NCBI GenBank assembly: GCA_018697195.1
Contig: CM031859.1
Span: 55,715,207-55,779,206 of the forward strand
Direction: 5' to 3'
DNA: 64,000 nt
Source: Certhia americana
Lineage: Eukaryota > Chordata > Aves > Passeriformes > Certhiidae
Positions within the stretch are counted from its first letter, which is position 1. Every line of letters begins with the position of its first letter. The translations under genes were made by a program, and so were the position numbers. Shown here piece by piece: positions 49,501 through 61,500 of this stretch. The notes under the pieces are model-generated. The model was not told where the DNA came from, did not search any database, and saw nothing but the letters and a program-made list of their open reading frames with translations.

Positions 49501-52500
49501 TCAACTGAAAGCTCCTGTATCAAGCATCAAGTCTAGCAGCCAGCTGGAATGTGCTACATGCTGTCTCCAGTAGGTAAAACCTTCACTTTGCCTTGCAGTC
49601 ACTGGACTTAAGAGCATCATATTTTCCTTCCTAGACTGTATTTTCATGATGATCTGAAACTTCCAGCCGAGAATTAAGAAAAATGTGTCCCTGAATGGAG
49701 CACTTGCAAGCGAAAAGCTGGAACCTGTGCTGCCACTGTAAAGCCATATCCCCTAATATATATCTTAAGTAGACAGCTTTTCACCATAGTGACACTAAAC
49801 CCACTGAAGCTTATTTTCAAAATTTATGTAAAATACTATATAAGAAGCCTGGATGTTTGCAATGTCACCTCCAGGCCAACAAGAACATTATTTCCTTGGT
49901 CCAACAAAGACCTTTACAGTGATTGAGAGGCAGAGGTTCTACCTTGGCACCAGCAGCAGGAGACAATCCCTCCTAGAACAGGATTTCTGCCAGTGGAATT
50001 GCTGAACTTTTGAGGCTGCTGGTCTGCTCAGCATTGCTTACCTCTCCTCAAAAATGCATCTAGCATTATTGCCCTCCTGGACACATCTCTAGATGAGCTT
50101 CTTGGAGCTGCTCCAGCATTTCTGTATCACATAATTATTAGATCTGGTCTATAAACTCCCTGAGAAAACAGCAATGGAAGGAGGGAAGTCTAATTAATGG
50201 ATCTGGGTGGATTTTAAGGAATCGTTAGATGCCTGTCTCTTCAACTCCACAAAGATTGTGGGGCTTCCCAGTGGGGCAGGACTGAGTCTTTCTGGACCCC
50301 TGTGAATCATTAATGCACAGCATGGGACTCTATGAAATTTCAGTGTCTGCAGGAGAAGACAGCAGCTCAGAGCAGGTTTTGGCAGAGCAGTTTCTGGCAG
50401 CTGCCCTTTGGACCCATGTTCCTAGCATGTACCTAGCACCCCTTCAAGTCTCACCCCATGCACCCTAACTGCAATTGATCCATAGGTGATGTTAAACCTT
50501 GCTGACCTGTTTGCTGCGTTTTTTAGTTAGAAGTATTGGGCTCCTGGGTCAGTAAAGACTGGAACTTTCTACTTGACAGGGAAATTATTAAGCATCTAAA
50601 ATTAAATTTTGACTGAGCCCTGTCAAATGAAAAATATTAAACCCACAAGAATTAAAACAGCTTGAAATCTTGCCTGTTGAAAATTAAAGATTACAACAGG
50701 TACTAGTAATACACTAATAACTGAAGCCCCATCACACTTCTTTAGTTTTCTAGGAATCTTTTTCTTTGCTTGTGTCTTGCTGTGCAAAAGCCTACCTTTA
50801 GAGCAAAACTGGTGCAAGTAAGTTACTGCACAATGGGTAAACACAGAAAATGATTATTCAATAATGATTCTTCATTGTACTTCCAGTTATGACCCTTGAT
50901 TATCAGTTGCTGGAGGTGGTGACCTCAGTTCTGGTTTTATGCCTGGATGCACAAGCCAAGTAATTTTCAAGACCTACTTAGCAGCTAACTTCCAACTGGA
51001 GCCTGCAAAACCTTCTGGAAGTTTGATGTTTAGTTTGAGTGGCCCCATATCAGGTGTCACTCAAGACTATGTGAGTGAGAAGTGTTTAAAGCAGACTTCA
51101 GAACTTTAGTCAGCAGTGAGGAGTCATCTAGAGGTCATCAATACAACCAGGAAAGGGGAAAACATTTGGGACAGGATTTTGCTGTCAGTCCCCACACATT
51201 CACTGAGGCCATCTAATTCTTGAGAACATTGTTTTCACTCCCTTGAACTCCTTGTTTTCACTCCCTTTCAGAGTATTCACGGAGTGTTCCCTCTGCAGCA
51301 TTTTCACTCCTTCTGCACTCCATAGATAAAGCACAAGCACCTTGAAGGAACGACCAGGTGCCAACCAGGGCAGTGCCCTTTTCCGAAGTCGACAGCAGAG
51401 GGCACTGAGCACTGCTCTGTTGTAACTGGAAAATAAAGCTGGTTATAAATAGCTGTGTCTTGGGGCACATGAATCAATCTAAACCATGAAGAAATAAAAG
51501 TGGGGAGTTTGTATTGATTTTCGGCTCTGTGCATACAGTTTTGCTTTCATATAATTGCCATTTCAGATAATTTAATTCATCAGATGAACCTCAAAAGACA
51601 CATCAATTTCATTGCAGCTTCTGGTGCTTTACCAAGGCCAGGGGTGGGGCTCTGCCTGTAACATCACACAATGACTCTACAGGCTTGCAGCCACTGTGCA
51701 GAACAATACTGGGGACCTGTACACCAACACCCGAGGTAGCTTGTTACCAAAGCCTAGACTTTTCTACAGTGATGAAAGACTTCTCCCGCCCTGGAGACAG
51801 AGTTCAGGAAAAAAAAATGCCCATAATAGTAAAGATATTAGTTCAGGGAAAAAAAAAAAAAAAAAAAGAAAAAAAGGAGAAGCAATACTTAGCACCAGGA
51901 GCAAAGCAATTACTCTCACCCAAGTTGAACAGTACTTTATTATGTTCTCCTGAAGTACTCCCCTTCAGATTTAAAGAACCTTAATACATCAGCCTACACA
52001 GCTGAACCTGTGGCAGAATTTTTATTTAGTTCACTGCACATTTTGTTCCTTAGACTGTACTATTTCCTTATCATTCCTACATTTTAACTTTCCTTTTGCA
52101 CCTAGTAAAAAAAAGACTTAACAATAATAAATCAAAACCTACTTAGAACTTCATTATTACAGATTTCTTTTGTATTCATTTACATTTGAATTTTTTTTCC
52201 TTTTAGCCAGGCACCAAAAGACAATTAAATTAAAGGTGAAAGACACTTCCTTTCTTTACAGAGAAAGATTTTTTGAAACCGATTCAATTCTTACCTGGCA
52301 CAAATCCACTGATTTGTTTCTTTGGTCCCTGAGAAAGCGATTGGTTAGACACATCTGCATCCACTGAGGGAAGTGGTTGGTTTCTGGCAGTGGCTTTCAG
52401 GGTGTTCTCTGCAGAGTTGTCCTCTGTGTTTTCAGTCAGTCCTGCAGTCCTTTGCTGGGTAGTGCCAGGAGCTGCATGCGTCACCGTCTTCCGACCCGAG

Positions 52501-55500
52501 CTGACTGTTAACAGAAACAAAAATTTTTGTACAACGTTGGAGGGAATGGAAGTGTTCTTAGGGAAGACTGTCCAAGATGGGCCTTGAGGCAGAGTAAACA
52601 ACCTCCTCAGGTTCACACATATGATGAAATGTGAGTCACAGATACCTAACGCTTGCTCACAAGAGTACACTCATGACTCCTACAGTAAAATCCAGCAACT
52701 GAAATATAATGAAAGCGTGATTAGCCGTGGTGCCCATTCACCCTCTGACAGTTTCACTTAGCTGAGCATGGGCACATGCTGAAGGATGACTAACAAAAGC
52801 AAACAGCATGATGGTGAATCAACTGGTTCCCTTGCATGTTCACAGTGTTTCAGGTCCATGTAAGGGGTCTAACAGCACTGTGAAGGGTACCTCTAGAGAC
52901 ACCCGCTCAGACAGAGACCATGGTTCTTGTTTCCAGATACAAGTGCAAAACCGAGCTTTTAACTGCTAGATACAAAACCTGTCACTTAGGGACATTTGAC
53001 AGTTTTGAAGAAAATTTCTGAGCACCTGACTATATGGATATTAAACTTTCCCATGTGCTCACTGTAATGAAAGGCTGGGAGCAAACTGCTTGCTCACAGG
53101 GAGAGAGGCCACAGAAGTGGTATTGAGTCCCTCTGGTCAGTGAGGCTGTGGTTACTTTCACAGTCTACTGTGGCACTGTGGCCTGGCACACTTACGATTC
53201 TGGCAGAAAGTCTCATCTGATCCATCAGGACACTGTCTCACACCATCACACGCAAACGTGATGTCAATGCAGCAGCCATCATCACAGATAAACTGGTAGC
53301 GAGAGCAAACCCCAACACAGGCTGTTGAGAGACAATTCCCATGTTACCGAAAGAGAAATCCAAGCAGTAAATACTGAGTCAGTGACTAAAATCTGCAGCA
53401 CAGGGAAAAAAGCAAAACCACCCTATGTCAAGAAGCACCACGAACAAGGCAGGAAGTCCAGCATCAGCTGTGTGACATCATATTGACATAGGAAAAAATA
53501 CAGGTCCTGGCACCTTCATCATTAGCCTAGCAATCTCTTTATTACAGGAATATTCAACCTGGAGGCTGTTGCATCTTACACCTTGTGCAGCACCCTTACA
53601 GTGCTTTGAATTCTGCTGGCCTAAGCTGAAAGGAGCTCTTCCTAGACCTAAAAGATGCAGAACACTCCTGAAAATAAATAAATGTAAACTCTGTGGATGC
53701 CACTGTATCCCTCCAACATGTAATTCCTACTACAAATCCATTCAACACCAATATGTTGTTTTACATGCACACATTTGGACTATATGGGATCTTTTATGGC
53801 CTCTTTTCTGCAACCTAATTAAAATACTTAAAGAATGCTCATCATTTATTGACATCAGCAATCCACTGACTTCAATACAGCACAGGCCAGAATAGGACTA
53901 GGTCATGTTCTCACAAATTACTTTCACCAGAAAGAACTGACTGCTGCCTGCTTTAACATTTAAATTCCCCTGAAAATGGAGAGTACCCCTGGATGTTCCA
54001 TTTTGCATACTCAAAGCTTTCCTGAAACCCATTCTGATTCTGTAATTATCAAGTGTTTACATCTGTGCTTTTGTCTTTCCAACAGCAGTGCAGTTCATCA
54101 CTTTGTAAAGCACTATGCAGTTCAATGCTTGATTAGTGTCAAAAGGGCAAATCAATTTGCATTAGGGAGTCACAGCCTTTGGTTGTTATCCTGCTGTGTA
54201 CCAAACGCTGCACCATGCTATGGGAAGAATGCAGACAACTGCTTAAAACCCCTAAAATCTGAAAATGCATCTCCTGAACTTCAGCACTAGTAATAGCACT
54301 GATCTTGCATATATTAAGGCATCAGGAACTGGTTTAGCTATAGCAGTAGCACTTGAATTGCTAATGTAGCTGGGGAATTAGAAAAATAAAAAAGACAGCA
54401 AATCCCGTATGTGTTCCATACAAAAGATACCCGAGACACCCACAGCAGCAAATAAACAAACGGGCAAACCTTCCTGGTTGCTTTAGGTGAATTAAACATT
54501 AATGAACGCAACTCTATCATCCGTTACTGGAACACAGACATTATTAAGCAGATTTTTTTGTAATAACAGCTTATTGCCATAGGGACTACCCTCTCACATA
54601 GAGATATTGTGTTGGTGCAGAGCAAGATTTTCACTGGTTCTGCTGAACTCGGTGATAATGCTATTAAACTTTTACTCTGTGCCAGAGCAGCAGATCTGCA
54701 CTAGCAACTTATTAATTACAATGTAATTAAAAGTTATTACATTTAAGAGCCACTGAAATCTAACTTACTTTCTACCTTTTATGCTCTTTACTCATTTCTG
54801 AAGCTCAGAGTTTAAAAATGATGGGTCAGTTCCAGTTGCAACCTCCCCAGTAGCATAAGGCTTCAATAACAACCATCAGACAGAAAAACTTAGATGCATT
54901 AAAACAAAAAAACATGCCAACTTTCAGATGACAGATGCAGGTCAGTATAATTATTAGTCTGCCTCAGACATATTTTTTTTTTAAAAAAAATTACTTAAAA
55001 AGTAATTTTAACTAGGTCTTCCCTATAGCACAAGCCCTGACTGTTACCATGCACCTGATACCTGTGTCAATATTTCACTCTTCCAATCTTGTATACTTAT
55101 TAGCAATAGAAGGACAAATACTCAGTGCCTGAAAGTATTAGTGCTCTAACAGGCAAGTAGTAATTGCTTCTTTCCTTCTTTGAAAGAGCACTTCAAAGGT
55201 GGAAGAGATCTCATTATGTAATGAACAAGGGCAAAATAAAACACTGAAAATGAAGAATAACATTTTTTATCTTTATCAAGACCCTTGATCTGCTCTGAAT
55301 AACCATACCCTGGGTGTCACAGAGGCAACAGCTCCAGTCATTTTCTCACCTGCTGCAGAATGAACCATGGGCAGAATGGTCACAGAGACGTTGTCAGAGC
55401 TCCGCTGACCCGCAGTGTCTGTCACTGTTAGCTGGAAAATGTACCCACCTTCCTGAATGTGGGACAGCTTCAGTGTTCCTGGCTGTGGTACCTGAGTAAA

Positions 55501-58500
55501 GGCACACAGTCAAAAAAACCATATTGGTACAATGGATCCATCCATGACATTCCAAGAATAAGGAGCTTATCATGCAGATTAAATACTTCCTGTGGTCTAG
55601 TCAGCCTATTCAAGCATGTAACATTTGATCTCTTTTTTTTATTTTGCATCCATATGTAAAAAACCCCACAACAATCAAATAGTGTTTTCATGATCTACTC
55701 AGTTACCTGGAGCTGTGAATCTCAGCACACAAATGGAGAACAAACTGTCACACACATTTAAGTCAATTTCTGAGTAATTAGAAATGTAATTTTAGAGGAT
55801 TGGCAATAAAATATTGGCCATTTACTCTTTATCAAGTTAGTCTGTAGGCAATATAACATGGTTTCACACAAATAAATTTTCATGCCTGAAAGAACAAAAT
55901 TTTTTGATTAATATGGTCATAGAGTTCTAGACCTTCCATTATAAAAGAATGTATTAATAAACACTTTTTTTTTTTTCTCAGTGAGAAAATTACCTAACTG
56001 AAATGTCTTTTCTTTTCTATTTACATGAATGCACTCAGTTATCTGATCAGACTGTTGAGTACCTCCTGACGGAGCATATGACCCCTTACAATTTTATTCT
56101 TTAGTGTGTTAAAGAAATTATTTTGCTCTGAAAAACACCTGCTGTTGTTCACTATGACTTCTGGGAGAGCAAATGGAATATTCAAAACTCATGAGCCATG
56201 CAGCCAAGTTTCTTCCCAGTGCAGACACAGAGAAATGCCACTGACTTCTGAATATACCACCACTCCTCCCAGTGACCTCTGTGCTTTCATTTTTATCTTC
56301 ATGCTGCCCTGAAAAATGCTGGCCTGTATCTGCTTACACAGAAACTTTGGCTCAAAATAGATAATCAGCATTTTAAAAAAAACCCAACCCATTACTGTCC
56401 TTATGTGTCCAGGAGCTGTGCAGCTAGAGAGTGGGGGGGGGGCAGCAATCAGAGAAGCAAATTATCTAAAAAAGCAATAATCAGTCACAATAGGAAAAAA
56501 AGGCTTCCTTCTACAATATGATCTCTTTATAGCAGTCCCTCCCCCTCCTCTGCCTTCTATTTATTCTTTGCTACATAACAGCAATGCAACAGCTGCCTTT
56601 TATCTTATTTAAACACACTCATATTCTCCCTTGTAGCTATGGATTCATACATTATTCTCAAAGAATAAATGACACGAAATCCAGTAACTTCAGGGCAGTA
56701 ACCAAAGCACTAAAGACATCAACTGAAGAATGCATGAAAAAAACACAGAGTTATTAATCCAACTCTAAAATTTAAATTATCATGGCTAATCACCAGGGTA
56801 CATATCTGCAAGAGAAATCCCTGCTCATTTGAACACAATGGAAAATATTTATTTAAGCATAGATGTGTATCAAATTCATTTTCTGTAAACAAATACAAGA
56901 AGCCACCAAGGTTAATGTGAATTTTACAAGTTTGAATGGATGTAAGACTTGTCTCTATTTTATAAAGTGACTTTGAGTAATATTAACTTTAAATAATATA
57001 AACTTTAAATGTTTTTATTAAATTCTAACTTTTGTTTTACTCTATGTTACTAAATCTCAGATTAATTAAAAAAGTATTTAATTGCTCTTTAAAGAAAATA
57101 ATGCTGCAAGGGGTCAGATTAACAAGTCTTTGACAATAAAGTGTTCCTTTTATCTACATGATATCTAGCAACTGTTCTTAAAGCTTCATTTTGGTTTGCA
57201 CTCTCTCACCTCTACATTATCCTTCCTGCTCTAGGTGGAGCTCCCAGTGTGCCCTGGATGTTGTGGGCTGTGAACAGACACACAGTAGAGTCTGTGGACT
57301 TGAGACATTTTTTCTTTCTTTTTCTGCTTCTCCTAGAGCATTCACAAAAAAGACTAAGATGAAGAATCCCTCTTTTCACGGGTAATTTTAATTTATTGTT
57401 AAATAAAGTGCAGCAGAATATGTATGGATAAAATATCTCGTAAGGTCTTCATCATGTTTCTTTGTACCCTCTCCATACGCACTGATAGGAGACTGTTGGT
57501 GAAAATTCCTTATTATTTTTAGTAACTGAATTACTGATGGGTCTCTAACTGGGGTGACAAGTGCATCAAGTACAAATAAAGCAGAGCTCAAATACAATGG
57601 GGTACTATCATCGACTTGTTTGCTGCTGGTTGTCCCAAGCCATCCAGATAGAGATTAACTGCGTAAACCACTAAAAATAATCACTGGAACTACCCAGGGA
57701 TATAATGTAGTCTCCTTCACTGGAGGTCTTCAAGATGGGATTGGACAGATAAAATAATCTCATTGAGGCTCCTTGTCCCACAAACAGTTGGACCAGATGA
57801 TCTTTTGAGGTCCCTTCCAACTGGGCTGCCCTATATTTCTGAGAAATATAAATGTTCAAGTTGTACAGGCATCCTAATTTTGGTGCCTGGTAGACAGATT
57901 TCAATATATTTCATATTTTTAGCTGTACATTTAAAACTTGAACACAACAATCTGGAAATAACTGGCCACAAGGGGGACTGCACATGTACCTGCATTTCAA
58001 CCGATGAGTCGCCCTGCAGCCGTGCCCACTCGTAGTGCACAATTCCATGGTCATCGGAACTTTCTCGGCCGTCCAAAAGCACCCAGTCCACAGGGGACTG
58101 CAGCACAATGTCTTGGCCCGCCTTACACTGTGGAGGCTCATCATATTCTTCTTCCTCTTCAATAAAAAAAGAGAAGATCAGTTATTTATGACAGGAGGTT
58201 GAGTGATTACTTATACAAAACACTTTTTTTTCTTGGTTAAAACATTGTCTCACTTCTGTGCAATTCCCTGAAAGAGGAACATGTTCATTAGCGCACATTT
58301 TGTTAAGCAAAAGAGTACCTGCTTCAATTTCAGTTAATTTTTCTATGATGTCTTTAGGAATTAACATTAGAAACACATGGCATAGAAAACCTCTCTAGGT
58401 ACCTAGATGTTTCAGCAATACAACAAACAGGATTTTTAGCATCAGTGTACTTTTAAAATCTGACTTAATGAAAATATGTTAAAATATGACTTACATACAG

Positions 58501-61500
58501 ATGGCAGTTACAGCACCTTTTTTCATACCTTCTATAGTACTCTGCATAATTCATTAGGCTTCTAGTCCTCTTTTTATAATACATCATTATAGGAATGAAA
58601 GGCTTATTTAGCGTAAGGTGGTACCCTGATAAAGCAGTGCATATGATGATTAAAAAATCATCAGAGACCACCAATTTTAAATGTCTCATTTAAGACAATG
58701 AAAGCATGATTTTCAGTATATTTAGGATTTATAGCATTTTGCTATATTCAAAGTACAATCCTTATTGATTAAAATTGTGAGTGCTAAGTACTTTTGCCAA
58801 TCAGGCCACAAGCTTAGACTAACAAAAGTCAAGTTCCGTTAGGTGACACAGCTTGCCAGAATTGGTTTAAGCCATTTATTCTGCAATTTTCAGGCAGTGC
58901 AGGGAAGAGAGAGGGATAAAAATCTGGTTCTACAAGTCAGTATTTGACAACTTTAGCCACAAGACTGTATCTCTCTACAGTTCCCCACTCAAGTTTCATT
59001 CCTTCTCTGGGCACCCTGAAGTGCTCTCTGCTCTTCAACCTCTGCAAAGGATACCCTGAAAAGGATACTGAGGCTATGGTCAGAAGAGAAATTACTGAAA
59101 TCAAGGAAAGGTGTTTTCCCATCAGTGCGGGGAATCTTCCTAGCACGTGCTCTTCAGCAGTATCACGAATGTGCTTGAAGCCTTGGAAGTCATTGGAGCA
59201 GTGGGACAACTGTTTATCTCTGACTATACAGCAAAATTCTTATTTCTTGTTTCTTTCAGTAGTAGGTCAGGCATATAAAATTTCAAGGCAAATGCTTAAA
59301 GTTAGGAAAACATACAAATAACTAAAACCAGATCTAATAATAGAAAGTATGAAATGGTGCTTGCTCATATGACGACAAGGGAAGCTTTGCCTAATTTGTA
59401 TACACTCACTTCTCAAAACTGACTTTGTTTGAAAAGCAACATCCAGGTGCAAAAAAGTCCCCACAAAACTCATTGTTAATAAAACCCCAAAACTACTTAA
59501 TAAACACCATCATTATGGTGTAAGGGCAACTTTATTTTATATAAATGAGTTACATACAGTCTTCGCACCATTACTTACATTACAAATAACTGTCAAAAAG
59601 AGACTGACCTGGATTTCAAACAGCACAGCCCAGTCTTCTGCTTCTACCTTGGAAAGGGGTTTCATATCATCTGTCTAATTTAAATGACTTGATCAATGCC
59701 CTGCAGGGGCATAGACAAGCCCCACTTTCCCTAAGCAATAAGGATACTCTCTTCCTGGACTAACTTCGTACTCCGGCAGCGTGAGTTGCAAGGGAAGGAC
59801 CACTTCATATTGAGTCAGTCACAGAAATTCATGCCAGCCCTTTGTTAAAGATGAGTGAGGGTCCACACAGACCTCTGGTCCCAAAGGGTGGAGGCACCAC
59901 CCTTTGCTTGTAAGCCACCAGTTCATCTTCAGAAAGGTAAATCAATGGCAAAGAGGAAAATGTGGTCTGATAGAAACATATGGCACAGGAGGAGACAGCT
60001 TATTGAGCTTTAGATTCTTTTCCCACAGCATAGTTTTAAACATGATCTTTAAGAGAGTGAAACACCTCCAAATCTGGGGAATAAGAAGTCAGCACAAAAA
60101 ACCAAGGAGGCAAACTCATTGGAGGCATATTCTGAGGAGACACCTGAAACCACCACTCATGAGAATAAAGCACTGTCAGCCACAGGTCAGCAGAAAAATC
60201 ATCTCTTAACTTCTGTTTTCAACTTGCATTTAAGTTGAATGTAAGAAGCAGTATGGAACTGAAATACTAGGTCTGAGATGCTGGAGCTGGTTTCTAGCAA
60301 AAGGGGTAAAACATATTTTCCTTTGTGAGAGAACACAATAAGCTTTTTTTTTATCCTGCTTTTTATTTATTCTGCTCCCTCCATCCTTTATATAGACTTG
60401 TCTTGCCAATAATGAAGCTTCCAGCTAGTTTTCTGAATGAAGGCTTTGTTATAAAAGGTTATTTCACTGCCAACTCCTGAATGTGTTTGGTATTAGTTTA
60501 CCTTGTTGAATCCTCCCATTGCTCACCACTAGTGATTTTAGAGATCATAGTATCCCAATGCAAAGAAATATTTTGGAATTATGAGGGCACCACATCTGTG
60601 GGTAAATGTTGGTTTGGTATTATCAGAAAGAAAACAGTGGAAGACTCAAGAACAAAGTACTCTGAACAAAAAAAAAAAAGAGGCAGCTAAATTGCAATCC
60701 CCTCATGGAAAAAAAATCTCGAAATTAAAAATTCTTTCCTAAATTTCCTAAACTCATTCATGGGTGACAGAAGGGAAAAGAGATGTGCCTTTATCATCCT
60801 GTTGTCCAGACTGTTTTTTAAATGTAATTCAAGAACGCACTGGTAACAAAACATCAGAGCAAAATAATTCAATCTTAATTTTATCTCTCCTGGTCCATGT
60901 CACAACTGACAGATGTTTGAATAAAAGTTCACTTTCCTTTGTGGCTTTGTTTCAGCTCTAGTGTAATTGTATTAAGAAATCATAATACCCTGTTTCCCAA
61001 ACCCCCATCACCCACAAGGCACTTTTATTTAAAACCAACAGGACACAGAGCAATTTGCAGACTAGGAACTGAAATTGCCTTGCAAGTCCAGTGCTGCTAG
61101 TCAAAAAGGCAAAGTATTTAAGGACATTTTAAGGCAAAGAATTCAAGAACTCAAGGAATTCAAGAAACTCAAGATTTCTAATAGATGGAGCATCATTTGT
61201 ACAATATATTATTTATATTGTGCTGTAACTGCACTCTAAATTAGTTCCAGGTTTTAACAGAAGTAAGGCAGTTCAACATGCAGCCTAATTCTGTGTCACT
61301 TTGATGTAAAATTTCATCTCAAGCCTTCTATCATGCAAGTGCATACAGGCTTATGAAATACACTTATCCCGAGGCTGCTACATAAAAAATACTGTGGAAC
61401 TAAGACTCCTCCTGTTGAAAATTTCAAAATCATACCTTGAGATTTTCTGGTACCTTAAGCTTCCCTCATCTCTATTGCCATAAGATCCTTCCCTATAGGT

